This document shows positions 34,199-43,415 of a DNA stretch of 44,804 nucleotides, piece by piece. The notes under the pieces are model-generated. The model was not told the origin of the DNA. It saw only the letters and a list, made by a program, of their open reading frames with translations, and searched no databases. The stretch is taken from NCBI GenBank assembly GCA_017435665.1, contig JAFSEP010000012.1:1-44804 (forward strand). Reading direction: 5' to 3'. The translations under genes and the position numbers were made by a program. Position 1 is the first letter of the stretch; each line of letters starts with the position of its first letter. This stretch comes from Clostridia bacterium. GTDB taxonomy: Bacteria; Bacillota; Clostridia; Oscillospirales; Acutalibacteraceae.

Positions 34199-34765
34199 AT
34201 GAGCATGGACTACTACGTTTATTTAAAACACCCAGATACATTTTCTGCCCAATCCTTTGAACAATACTGTAGTTCTCTTGGGTTGCATATCGAACTGCAT
34301 CCTTCGTTTAACCTGTTAGAGGATGCCGGTTTTTCGCCAATTCGCCTTATTGACGAACGATTCGTCAGAGATGGTAGAAATCACGACTTCTTATCCGGTT
34401 TCGAACTTTATTCTTCTGAATATCAACATGCTTTACAGCCACAGAAAAAGGCAACAGGTTTCTTGCACAAAATATTCAAAGCAAAGCCTATTCAAGAAAC
34501 ACCCTTTGATAGAGCAATTAACGATGCCACATGGTTGATAGAGCTTCGCTGTGGCAGCGCCGATTCTTTTGAGGTGTTATTGGCATACATTTTCGGTGCA
34601 TATCTTGTAAAATGTTACGGCGGAGTGTTTGACGATCCGCAAACCGGGCAGTTCTATGATGATCATAACCACTTAGAAAATGAAATTAAGGCAATAATAG
34701 CAGACTTGCTGGAACAAGGAAATACTGGCGAACTGCTTACACACGAATTTATGGGGTGGACATAA
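34199..34765 (+). CDS. Hypothetical 188-aa protein, cassette cargo
   Basis: I do not recognise the family. The protein is soluble, with no signal peptide. It starts MSMDYYVYLKHPDTF, has two or three mixed alpha/beta blocks and a C-terminal helical segment (NHLENEIKAIIADLLEQG). The overall look, a short basic or aromatic opening and an acidic body, is like immunity or accessory proteins seen on mobile DNA, but there is no diagnostic motif. GGGAGG precedes the ATG at a somewhat long distance; a second in-frame ATG six bases later would also fit. Codon use (frequent TTG, TTA and CAT) differs from adjacent genes. Confidence 0.75.
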   Translation: MSMDYYVYLKHPDTFSAQSFEQYCSSLGLHIELHPSFNLLEDAGFSPIRLIDERFVRDGRNHDFLSGFELYSSEYQHALQPQKKATGFLHKIFKAKPIQETPFDRAINDATWLIELRCGSADSFEVLLAYIFGAYLVKCYGGVFDDPQTGQFYDDHNHLENEIKAIIADLLEQGNTGELLTHEFMGWT

Positions 34766-34793
34766 AAGTCCGTTATGAACACCGGCACCATCT

Positions 34794-34830
34794 GAAGAGA
34801 TTATCCGAAAGGATAGTCTCTTCTTTTTTT
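34794..34830 (+). terminator. Terminator after the cassette
   Basis: The stem GAAGAGA-TTATCC with GGATAG-TCTCTTC (a near-perfect 13-pair hairpin with a GAAA loop) is followed by seven T residues. It may be the original terminator of the tRNA operon, now separated from it by the insertion. Confidence 0.85.
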
Positions 34831-34850
34831 GGGTCTTGAGACCCAACATT

Positions 34851-34884
34851 AAATCCCATACGAGATAACTCTCGTATGGGATTT
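34851..34884 (-). terminator. Terminator of the dnaJ end of the heat-shock operon
   Basis: A perfect 14-bp stem AAATCCCATACGAG/CTCGTATGGGATTT with a 6-base loop lies 7 bases past the dnaJ stop. A second palindrome, TTGGGTC-TTGA-GACCCAA, follows at 34829-34846. Confidence 0.75.
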
Positions 34885-34890
34885 GCTTTA

Positions 34891-36090
34891 TCAATCAAAA
34901 ATGTCCTTCACTCTGTCAAAGAAGTTCTTTTTATCTTCTGTTGCAGTACCGTCGTTCACGTTGTTCTTCGGCTTGTCGGGAAGTGAATCGTTAAATTTTC
35001 TGAGCATATCTTTCTGTGTGCTGTTGAGATTTCTCGGAACATCAACAATGATCTTCACAAACTGATCGCCCTTAGCCTTCTGATTAAGCTTCTGTATACC
35101 TCTGGAACGGAGTCTGAACACTTCTCCCGGCTGAGTGCCTGCAGGAAGATCAAACTTAACCTTACCGTCAAGCGTAGGAATGTAAAGAGTATCACCTAAA
35201 GCCGCCTGTGCAAAGGTTACCGTCTGATCGAGCCATACATCGTAACCGTCTCTTGAGAAGAAGGGATGAGGTCTTACGCTGACTCTGATAATAAGATTGC
35301 CGTTGGGGCCGCCGTTTGTACCCTTGTTACCACCGCCGGCTACCTGCATTGACTGTCCGTCATCAATACCTGCGGGAATGTTTATTTCAACAGTTTCGTT
35401 CTGCTTCATAAAGCCTGTGCCACGGCACTTGGAACAGGGATTGGGTATAACCTTACCCTTTCCGTTACAGCTAGGACAGGTCTTCACGGTGCTCATCACA
35501 CCAAATGGTGTGCGCTGCTGAACCGAAATCTGACCGCTTCCGTTACATTGCTTACAGGTTTCGGCGTGCGTGCCTGCTGCTGCACCCGAGCCTTTACAGC
35601 TGTCACAGGTTACAATCTTACCGACTTCAATCTTACGCTGACAACCCTTTGCCGCTTCTTCGAAGGAAACGGTAACCCTTGTCTGTATATCGCTTCCTCT
35701 TCTCGGTGCGTTGGGGTTTGCACGTCTTCCGCCTCCGAAGCCTCCTCCGAAGCCTCCGCCAAACATACTGCCGAGAATATCACCAAGATCAAAGTCCATA
35801 TCCCCGCCAAAGCCTCCGAAGCCTCCTCCGAAGCCTCCGCCTGCACCTCCAAAGCCGTTGGGGTCAACACCTGCATGACCGAACTGGTCATAGCGGGCCT
35901 TCTTCTGTGAGTCGGAAAGAACCTCATAAGCTTCATTTGCTTCCTTGAACTTTTCCTCGGCTGTCTTGTCGCCGGGATTAAGGTCAGGGTGATATTTCTT
36001 GGCAACCTTTCTGTATGCTTTTTTTATTTCATCGTCACTTGCTGTCTTGCTGACACCAAGGACCTCGTAGTAATCTCTCTTTTCTGCCAT
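34891..36090 (-). CDS. dnaJ: Chaperone protein DnaJ
   Basis: A 399-aa type I Hsp40 co-chaperone that delivers substrates to DnaK and stimulates its ATPase. The J-domain has the HPD motif in [12 protein letters not shown] glycine/phenylalanine-rich linker encoded by short GC-rich direct repeats follows. Four zinc-binding CxxCxGxG motifs are visible ([32 protein letters not shown]), then the substrate-binding C-terminal domains. The ATG at 36090 has AAAGGAA upstream; a longer in-frame start at 36114 lacks a site. Last gene of the hrcA-grpE-dnaK-dnaJ operon. Confidence 0.97.
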   Translation of the reverse strand: MAEKRDYYEVLGVSKTASDDEIKKAYRKVAKKYHPDLNPGDKTAEEKFKEANEAYEVLSDSQKKARYDQFGHAGVDPNGFGGAGGGFGGGFGGFGGDMDFDLGDILGSMFGGGFGGGFGGGRRANPNAPRRGSDIQTRVTVSFEEAAKGCQRKIEVGKIVTCDSCKGSGAAAGTHAETCKQCNGSGQISVQQRTPFGVMSTVKTCPSCNGKGKVIPNPCSKCRGTGFMKQNETVEINIPAGIDDGQSMQVAGGGNKGTNGGPNGNLIIRVSVRPHPFFSRDGYDVWLDQTVTFAQAALGDTLYIPTLDGKVKFDLPAGTQPGEVFRLRSRGIQKLNQKAKGDQFVKIIVDVPRNLNSTQKDMLRKFNDSLPDKPKNNVNDGTATEDKKNFFDRVKDIFD

Positions 36091-36184
36091 AGTGTATTCC
36101 TTTCTACCGAGCAAAATTGAATATCATAAGCCGTTTCTATAACATTCAATTTTGTTCGGTGCCGTCTCCCTGAAAATCGGGCTG

Positions 36185-36208
36185 TAAGGGCAGGTTTCCC
36201 TGCCCTTA
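36185..36208 (-). terminator. Hairpin between dnaK and dnaJ
   Basis: A perfect 10-bp stem TAAGGGCAGG/CCTGCCCTTA with a TTTC loop sits 15 bases after the dnaK stop and about 95 bases before dnaJ. There is no T-run on the minus strand, so it may stabilise or process the transcript rather than terminate it. Confidence 0.5.
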
Positions 36209-36223
36209 GCCTTATTCAAGTTA

Positions 36224-38107
<1,884 letters not shown>

Positions 38108-38115
38108 TTACTTTT

Positions 38116-38646
38116 TTAGTTTGCGACCTTGACCATAGCGTGTCTTAAAACTCTGTCGCCGAGCTTATAGCCCTTTGAGAAAACATCTGTTATAACGTTT
38201 TCCTCAAGACTTTCATCTTCGCAGTGCATAACTGCATTGTGGATATTCGGGTCAAACTGTTCACCGGGCTCGCCGAACTGTTCAACACCCAGCTTCCTGA
38301 GAACCTCCATAAAACTGCCGAAGGTCATTTCAACACCTTTTCTGTAAGAATCGAAATCTGCTTCTGCGTTCATAGCTGCTCTCTCGAAGTTATCAAGTAC
38401 GGGAAGAAGCTCTGTCAGAGCCATAGCCTTGCTGTCGCCCGCTATTGCTTCCTTTTCTTTTATGGAGCGCTTTCTGAAATTATCATATTCAGCAAGAGTT
38501 CTCATATGAGCTTCCTTTGCCGCATCAAGCTCCTTCTGAAGCTTTTCGGTTTCATTTTCCTCTTCACTATTTTTGTTTTCGACTGCCTCATTTTCATTTA
38601 TGAGTTCGTCTTCTGTCTGTGGTGCTTCCTTTTCTTTCTTTGCCAT
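38116..38646 (-). CDS. grpE: Nucleotide exchange factor GrpE
   Basis: A 176-aa GrpE. A charged, disordered N-terminus and coiled coil (to about residue 75, KLQKELDAAKEAHMRTLAEYDNFRKR) lead into the family block ALTELLPVLDNFERAA. The C-terminal beta-wing ends in GYKLGDRVLRHAMVKV. It releases ADP from DnaK. Its ATG overlaps the hrcA stop (TAATG), with GAGGAG upstream, showing translational coupling. Confidence 0.97.
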   Translation of the reverse strand: MAKKEKEAPQTEDELINENEAVENKNSEEENETEKLQKELDAAKEAHMRTLAEYDNFRKRSIKEKEAIAGDSKAMALTELLPVLDNFERAAMNAEADFDSYRKGVEMTFGSFMEVLRKLGVEQFGEPGEQFDPNIHNAVMHCEDESLEENVITDVFSKGYKLGDRVLRHAMVKVAN

Positions 38647-39686
38647 TATTTCATCTCCTCTTCGCCTTCTAATGTGTCAGTCAGCAATGAGCCGACCAAA
38701 TCTGTTATAAACCTTATCCTGGGAATAAGTCTTGCATAGTCAATTCTGGTGGGACCGATAATACCTATGGCACCGCCGTCATGTCCCTGAATACTGTAAC
38801 GGGAAATTATCATAGTGGAGTTTTCAAGCTGACGGTACATATTTTCAGAGCCTATAACGACCTGCAAACCGTTTTTATTGGAAGACATTACTCTTTCCAG
38901 CTTATCGTCATCGGTCAGGAAATCCAGCATTTCATATGCATTTGAACTGTATTCTCTGTGATTGAGAAGATTTTGTCTGCCCTTGAGTCTTACCTCTGCC
39001 TGAACTGCCTGATTAGCTAAATCAGCAAGTGCAACCATCAGCGGCGACATAGCAAATGCGTTGTTTCCCAAGGATGCAACCAAGGTCTGTATCATTACCA
39101 TTCCTATGTCTGCAACCGGTCTGGAAATGAAGGATTCCTCAACAATTCTGTTAAAGCAGTCTACCATTTCTGCTGTTATGTCAACATCTGTTTTGCAGAC
39201 ACTATTTTTGATTATACCTGTTGAGGTCATCAGAACAATCATTGCTATTCTGTTTCCTATCGGTACAATCTCAATGCGCTTTACCGTTGCACCTGCATCT
39301 GTGGGAGTTGTTGCAACCGTGGTGCAATTCGTCAGCTTTGCAAGGATTTCTCCTGCCTTTTCAAGCAGCTCTTCAGGGTCACCGATATGGCTTCCTATGA
39401 TACGCCGAATCTGCATCTGCTCGTCTTCGTCAATTTCATTTTCACCCATAAGGTTATCAACATAATATCTGTAACCCTTCTGAGTGGGGATTCTTCCCGC
39501 TGAGGTATGAGGCTGATCGAGATAACCCATTTCAGCAAGATCCGACATCTCGTTTCTTATGGTTGCCGATGAAACAGAGAAGGGAAGGAAATCCATAAGA
39601 ACCTTTGAGCCCATGGGCTCACCTGTTTTGACATACTGCTCAACGATAGTAGCAAGTATTTTCTTTTTTCTTTCACTAAGCTCCAC
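38646..39686 (-). CDS. hrcA: Heat-inducible transcription repressor HrcA
   Basis: A 346-aa repressor that binds CIRCE and is kept active by GroE in related bacteria. An N-terminal winged helix (SVSSATIRNEMSDLAEMGYL) is followed by the GAF-like and dimerisation domains, ending in IGIIGPTRIDYARLIPRIRF. The start is GTG at 39686, with GAGGTG upstream. First gene of the operon; the CIRCE operator lies 23 bases upstream, so it is autoregulated. Confidence 0.97.
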   Translation of the reverse strand: MELSERKKKILATIVEQYVKTGEPMGSKVLMDFLPFSVSSATIRNEMSDLAEMGYLDQPHTSAGRIPTQKGYRYYVDNLMGENEIDEDEQMQIRRIIGSHIGDPEELLEKAGEILAKLTNCTTVATTPTDAGATVKRIEIVPIGNRIAMIVLMTSTGIIKNSVCKTDVDITAEMVDCFNRIVEESFISRPVADIGMVMIQTLVASLGNNAFAMSPLMVALADLANQAVQAEVRLKGRQNLLNHREYSSNAYEMLDFLTDDDKLERVMSSNKNGLQVVIGSENMYRQLENSTMIISRYSIQGHDGGAIGIIGPTRIDYARLIPRIRFITDLVGSLLTDTLEGEEEMK

Positions 39687-39708
39687 TTCATCACCTCTTT
39701 CTGTGGCT

Positions 39709-39735
39709 TTAGCAATCTACCGCTTAGAGTGCTAA
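39709..39735 (-). promoter_or_regulatory. CIRCE operator (HrcA-binding site)
   Basis: TTAGCAATC, nine bases, then GAGTGCTAA: one mismatch to the canonical inverted repeat TTAGCACTC-N9-GAGTGCTAA. It lies between the promoter and the hrcA start codon, where bound HrcA would block transcription of all four heat-shock genes. Confidence 0.95.
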
Positions 39736-39746
39736 CCTACGCTCAT

Positions 39747-39775
39747 AATATACTACGATTGCTAATGTTTGTCAA
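39747..39775 (-). promoter_or_regulatory. Sigma-A promoter of hrcA-grpE-dnaK-dnaJ
   Basis: On the minus strand a perfect TTGACA (39770-39775) is followed after 17 bases by TATATT (39747-39752). The spacer contains an extra CIRCE half-site TTAGCAATC at 39757-39765. The predicted start lies just ahead of CIRCE. Confidence 0.8.
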
Positions 39776-39853
39776 TAGTTTTTGCAAAAATAATTATTTA
39801 TACCACTATTTTTAAAAGTTTTTTATTTCGATTATCTTTTGTTCCTACCACCT

Positions 39854-39945
39854 GTGCGGCTTCGCCGCACGCCGCCCACGACTGCGGGCGGCACACCCCC
39901 TCAGTATTTGACTTTGTCAAATACAGCTCCCCCTAAAGGGGGAGC
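39854..39945. repeat. Cluster of four palindromic hairpins
   Basis: Four perfect stems follow one another: GTGCGGC/GCCGCAC, GCCGCCC/GGGCGGC, GTATTTGAC/GTCAAATAC and GCTCCCCCT/GGGGGAGC. The GC-rich stems contrast with the AT-rich flanks. This resembles dispersed extragenic palindrome units of Clostridia genomes, as I remember them. It fills most of the 341-base gap between hrcA and the secreted-protein gene. Confidence 0.7.
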
Positions 39946-39980
39946 CTGACAGATTATCATATAAAGTGCAACACCAAAAA

Positions 39981-40010
39981 TTAAAGGCCTTCCTTACGGA
40001 AAGCCTTTAA
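39981..40010 (-). terminator. Terminator of the small secreted-protein gene
   Basis: An 8-bp outer stem TTAAAGGC/GCCTTTAA with further inner pairs (TTCC/GGAA) is followed on the minus strand by TTTTTGG, 18 bases past the stop at 40028. Confidence 0.75.
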
Positions 40011-40027
40011 AATATGTAACCTTAATA

Positions 40028-40597
40028 TCAGGTGAGTTCCATATCGATACCGAGACTTGCAAGAAGCTCAACGAATGTACCCTGTAACTCTGTTCCGAAC
40101 AGTACGCCGATAATCTTTGCAAAGATCTGCATAATCTTAGCGAGAGTGCTTGTCTGTTCAATGGGCTTAGCCTGTGCTAAGAATACAACATATTCGCCGT
40201 TTTCTGCTGTGTCGGGAATCTGGTAGTATGAACCGCCGCTGAGTGTGTAACCGATTGCTTCACCGGGAACTGTTGTGCTTGCAACGTACCATACACCGTA
40301 TGTTTCATCGCCTGTGTTCTTGATTTCAGGAAGCTGAACGAAATTGCCACATGTGAAACCTGAAGTATCTCTGAGAACATAGCAGCCCTTGTTGGGATCT
40401 TCTGTAACCTTCTGAAGGTTGCCCATATAAACTGTACCAACCTGATAGCTCATATAGTTAAATACGAGTGAAACACAGTAGGGAGCTGAGCAAGAAACCT
40501 TTTCGGGAGCTGTTGTTTCGTCGGCTGCTGTACCAACAATACCGAATGAACCGAGAAGCATAAGTACTGCCAAGAAAACTGAAATTACCTTTTTCAT
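40028..40597 (-). CDS. Small secreted hypothetical protein
   Basis: A 189-aa exported protein. The signal peptide is MKKVISVFLAVLMLLGSFGI followed by a VGTAADE cleavage region. The mature part is a single beta-rich domain with two cysteines near its start (SCSAPYC) and others further on, ending in an amphipathic segment with IMQIFAKIIGVLFG. I do not recognise a family. The segment resembles C-terminal tails of the two secreted hydrolases in this window. It is monocistronic, with its own promoter and terminator. Confidence 0.75.
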   Translation of the reverse strand: MKKVISVFLAVLMLLGSFGIVGTAADETTAPEKVSCSAPYCVSLVFNYMSYQVGTVYMGNLQKVTEDPNKGCYVLRDTSGFTCGNFVQLPEIKNTGDETYGVWYVASTTVPGEAIGYTLSGGSYYQIPDTAENGEYVVFLAQAKPIEQTSTLAKIMQIFAKIIGVLFGTELQGTFVELLASLGIDMELT

Positions 40598-40655
40598 AGT
40601 CTTTTTTTCCTCCGTTTTATGTTATTGGTAACAATAACTTTATTCTACATCGTAG

Positions 40656-40684
40656 ATTGTATCATAGTTTTAAAATCATTGCAA
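40656..40684 (-). promoter_or_regulatory. Promoter of the small secreted-protein gene
   Basis: On the minus strand TTGCAA and TACAAT are 17 bases apart, about 60 bases before the ATG at 40597. Confidence 0.65.
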
Positions 40685-40788
40685 GAGTTTTTTATTAAAA
40701 ATATCTTAAAAACTACCGATTTAATTTATCTGCAACAAGTATTGCACTTTCAGGGTTGTTTGCCTGAGACGTTTTATGCGGTCTCGGG

Positions 40789-41328
40789 TTATATTTGCAG
40801 AAAGCCTGCCTCATCGATGATACGTGAAACAATCTTTGTTGCTGTTTCGTAAAGCATACTTCCTGTTTCGATGAAGCTCTCGTTATCCTCAACAGAGCAA
40901 AGCATTGCGAAGGTTTCACCGACATTTCTTGCTATATCGCCGCCGTCCTTTACACTTGCATAATAGAATGAGAACGCCATACCGTCCGATATGTTTTCAT
41001 AAAAGCCTGATGAGCGATTCTGAATTTCATCATACATGGCATTTATTGCAGTTGTTGCAAGTAAGGGTGATGAAATAAGCATCTGAAGGTTCGCTTCAGC
41101 CGCAAAAATGAAAAGCACCTTTATCTGATATATAATATCGGATTTCAGAAATTTGGGAGAAACAAGGTCTTCTATTCTGATATCCATATTACTCAGACCT
41201 GCACCCAATGCCTTTGCCTTATCAATATTTCCGTTGGCTCGGTGTTCCTTCATCATTTCAAGAACAACCGCAAACTCCGAATTTTCATCCTTATGATTAT
41301 TACCGTAAATCTTTACCTCTTCCGACAC
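40789..41328 (-). CDS. Hypothetical protein upstream-coupled to a PHP-domain gene
   Basis: A 179-aa, mostly helical cytosolic protein with no recognised domain, signal peptide or membrane segment. An N-terminal charged stretch (about 40 residues) precedes a helical body with FLKSDIIYQIKVLFIFAAEANLQML and a C-terminal helix ETATKIVSRIIDEAGFLQ. The start is GTG at 41328, preceded by AAAGGTGG. It lies 18 bases after the PHP-domain gene on the same strand, so the two are co-transcribed. Nothing in it indicates function. Confidence 0.75.
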   Translation of the reverse strand: MSEEVKIYGNNHKDENSEFAVVLEMMKEHRANGNIDKAKALGAGLSNMDIRIEDLVSPKFLKSDIIYQIKVLFIFAAEANLQMLISSPLLATTAINAMYDEIQNRSSGFYENISDGMAFSFYYASVKDGGDIARNVGETFAMLCSVEDNESFIETGSMLYETATKIVSRIIDEAGFLQI

Positions 41329-41346
41329 GAAAGAACACCACCTTTA

Positions 41347-42213
41347 TTATTTCGTTGCTTCAGCTCTTTTTTGCTGACGTTTTTTCTTTGCCTGATACTT
41401 GAGAAGCAAATCCAAATCCTCCTGAGGCATTGTATAGTCCCCGATTTTTCTCGGTGTAGCGCTGTACATACCGTGGAAATCGCTTCCGCCTGTCATAAGC
41501 AGCTTGTTTTCCTTTGCAACAGCCTTCAGTCTTTCTGTCTGCTCGGGAGTGTTTTTCGGATGCCATACCTCAACACCGTCAAGGCCCTGAGGAATAAGCT
41601 CCTCAAGCAAATCGAAGTTATCATAATGACCCGGATGAGCAAGTATTGCTATGCCGCCTGCCTCATGAATTGCATCGATAATTTCCTTAGGTTCGGGATA
41701 ATCTATCTTATATAGTATATTGTTTGCACTTTCGGGAGAAAACAGTTCATTGAACAGTTCACCGTAAATTGTGTTCGTATATCCGCACTCAACAAGAGCG
41801 TGCATAATATGCTGTTTATATATATTGGTGGAACCCGATGCGCATCTTACAACAAAGTCAGGTGTGATGGGAAAGCGCTGGGCTGCCTTCAGTATCATCA
41901 GCTGTCCTGCTCTTTTTCTTGCAGCAGATATGCGTCTGCACAAGCCTTCAAGTCTGTCAGGAAATTCCGGAAGATAGCAAAGGATGTGAGCCTTCTGTCC
42001 TCTTTCTTTGTTATAAGCAGAGAACTCAACGCCCGGTATAACCTGTAAACCGAGTCTCTCACCGATCATCTGACCTCTGCGTGTTCCCGCAAGACTGTCG
42101 TGGTCGGTTATGGCAATCGCAGTCATTCCACTCTTTTTTGCAACCATTATCAAATCATCAATTCCCAGAGAGCCGTCTGACAATTTTGTATGACAATGCA
42201 AATCAATTGACAT
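41347..42213 (-). CDS. PHP-domain metal-dependent phosphoesterase (RNase AM / YciV-like)
   Basis: A 288-aa enzyme with the four PHP motifs: DLHCHTKLSDG (residues 4-14), ITDHDSLAG, PGVEFSA, and later HPGHYDNFD plus GSDFHG. These histidines and aspartates bind a tri-metal centre. Closest known relatives hydrolyse 3',5'-nucleoside bisphosphates or trim the 5' end of 5S and 23S rRNA. The GSDFHG motif and chain length fit that group better than the PHP domain of DNA polymerases. AAGGGG lies before the ATG. Confidence 0.88.
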   Translation of the reverse strand: MSIDLHCHTKLSDGSLGIDDLIMVAKKSGMTAIAITDHDSLAGTRRGQMIGERLGLQVIPGVEFSAYNKERGQKAHILCYLPEFPDRLEGLCRRISAARKRAGQLMILKAAQRFPITPDFVVRCASGSTNIYKQHIMHALVECGYTNTIYGELFNELFSPESANNILYKIDYPEPKEIIDAIHEAGGIAILAHPGHYDNFDLLEELIPQGLDGVEVWHPKNTPEQTERLKAVAKENKLLMTGGSDFHGMYSATPRKIGDYTMPQEDLDLLLKYQAKKKRQQKRAEATK

Positions 42214-42385
42214 CTGTTCATTACCCCTTTCTGCACTTTCTTATAAAAATGGACAAATGCCCTCAATATAACTGTAACATTTGTTATTTTACTATTTTTA
42301 AATAAAAATTTCAAGGGGTTATCCGTAAAAAATCAAATATTTTCTATATCTGACAAGCTCTCAGCGGCCTTGAGACAAAAAAAGG

Positions 42386-42411
42386 ACAGATACATCAGAC
42401 AATGCATCTGT
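42386..42411 (-). terminator. Terminator of the nucleosidase-like gene
   Basis: A 10-pair stem ACAGATGCAT/ATGTATCTGT (one G-U) with a 6-base loop runs on the minus strand into CCTTTTTTTG. The rest of the 42214-42438 gap is AT-rich without other features. Confidence 0.8.
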
Positions 42412-42438
42412 TCCCCTTTGAACTAAGGTTTTCTAATC

Positions 42439-43164
42439 TTAATTTACCCAAACAGAATCCTCATCAAACATTCTGCTTATAATATTTGAAAGCACTTCGG
42501 TAAGACAGGTTTCCTGTCTGTCGTTCATTTCCCTGTAACTGCCCTCGGCAGAATCGTCAGCGTCGTCACTGATTTTTCTGATACTCATAAAGGGTACGCT
42601 ACACTTATCGCAAACAGAAGCTATTGCTCCCGTTTCCATATCAAACGCATTGATTCCGAATGTTTCCTTATAATAATTCTTCTTCACACTGTCTGCAAGG
42701 AATATATCGCCCGTTCCGAGCCTGCCCTTCATAAGTCCACGGCTCATGGAGCCAAGACGGAGAAGCATCTCGTCTGCCTGATAAATATATTTCTGTCCGT
42801 CCGGCTTTTCACCGGGCTTATATCCGATAGCTGTAAGGTCATAGTCACACTCAACGTAAGCTGTGCCGAGAACTATGTCCTCTCTGTTACAGCCCGAAAC
42901 CGCACCCGAGAGACCTGCGTTCATTATATAATCAGCATTATCTGTGGAAATAAGCAAAGCCGTTGCCGAAGCTGCATTGACCTTTCCTATACCGCATTTG
43001 ACACCGATAACCCTGATTTCTCTGTCACCCTTTTCCAGAGTGAACTCTATACTCTCGTTACCGTATCTCATGCTTCTGACTCCCCTGTTTTCTTCTGCAA
43101 ATTTTTCAAAGGGAGAATACTCCATACCGTCTGCAAAAACGAGACCGACTGTCTTTTTCATCAT
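42439..43164 (-). CDS. 5'-methylthioadenosine/S-adenosylhomocysteine nucleosidase-like protein
   Basis: A 241-aa member of the nucleoside phosphorylase (PNP/UDP) superfamily. The MTAN pattern is visible in VIGVKCGIGKVNAASAT, the NAGLSGAV turn, LGTGDIFLAD, the purine/ribose site NAFDMETGAIASVC, and PFMSIRKISDDAD, whose aspartate is the likely catalytic acid. It would split MTA or SAH to adenine plus a thioribose or ribosyl homocysteine, in methyl recycling. Two ATGs in tandem open the frame; GGAAG precedes the first. The promoter upstream has perfect -35 and -10 boxes. Confidence 0.85.
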   Translation of the reverse strand: MMKKTVGLVFADGMEYSPFEKFAEENRGVRSMRYGNESIEFTLEKGDREIRVIGVKCGIGKVNAASATALLISTDNADYIMNAGLSGAVSGCNREDIVLGTAYVECDYDLTAIGYKPGEKPDGQKYIYQADEMLLRLGSMSRGLMKGRLGTGDIFLADSVKKNYYKETFGINAFDMETGAIASVCDKCSVPFMSIRKISDDADDSAEGSYREMNDRQETCLTEVLSNIISRMFDEDSVWVN

Positions 43165-43197
43165 TAAAACTTCCTTTCGGCTTTGAGAATAATTTAT

Positions 43198-43227
43198 ATT
43201 ATACAGTCAGATATTAACATCTGTCAA
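43198..43227 (-). promoter_or_regulatory. Sigma-A promoter of the nucleosidase-like gene
   Basis: On the minus strand TTGACA (43222-43227) and TATAAT (43198-43203), both perfect, are 18 bases apart and about 35 bases before the start codon. The region 43228-43380 between this promoter and the next terminator holds no gene that I can see. Confidence 0.85.
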
Positions 43228-43383
43228 CTTCTTTATTACGGGCATAATATGTATTAGTGTCCTTTGACGCTTCCGTGAAAAATGTAACCGGTGGCACAAC
43301 AGATGAATCAGTTTCCGTTTAAGACGGTATATTCATCAGCAGTCCACGAAAAGCCGGTTTCGCTTTCAGCCGTTTTTCACTTA

Positions 43384-43411
43384 AAAACAGGAGGCAACAG
43401 CCTCCTGTTTT
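43384..43411 (-). terminator. Terminator of the MFS transporter gene
   Basis: A perfect 12-bp stem AAAACAGGAGGC/GCCTCCTGTTTT with a 4-base loop is followed by further T residues on the minus strand. It begins five bases beyond the stop at 43416. Confidence 0.9.
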
Positions 43412-43415
43412 GATT

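Larger units (their letters stand above)
34004..34783. mobile_element. Putative single-gene cassette with 17-bp inverted ends
   Basis: GTGTTCATAACGGACTT (34004-34020) recurs exactly in inverse complement at 34767-34783, enclosing about 746 bases with one gene that has its own promoter. The motif GTTATGAACAC also occurs in direct orientation at 34023-34033 and 34773-34783. No transposase or integrase is inside. The gene's codon use differs from its neighbours, and the site is directly downstream of tRNA genes, a common insertion point. A mobile or transferred cassette is an inference. Confidence 0.5.

Noticed and set aside
34004-34783. Integron-type attC reading of the cassette ends
   Set aside because: The ends do not fit the GTTRRRY/RYYYAAC core pattern, and no integrase is present.
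34782-34790. CCGGCACCA after the cassette, like the 3' end of a tRNA
   Set aside because: No T-loop or matching acceptor arm lies upstream, so a disrupted tRNA gene cannot be supported.
35548-35910. Long plus-strand ORFs opposite dnaJ
   Set aside because: They are antisense shadows of the repetitive glycine-rich linker of dnaJ, without ribosome sites.
43290-43345. Hammerhead-like core on the minus strand (CTGATGA then a small stem and GAAA)
   Set aside because: Six unpaired bases separate CTGATGA from stem II, the stem is only three or four pairs, and no cleavage-site stem closes the fold.
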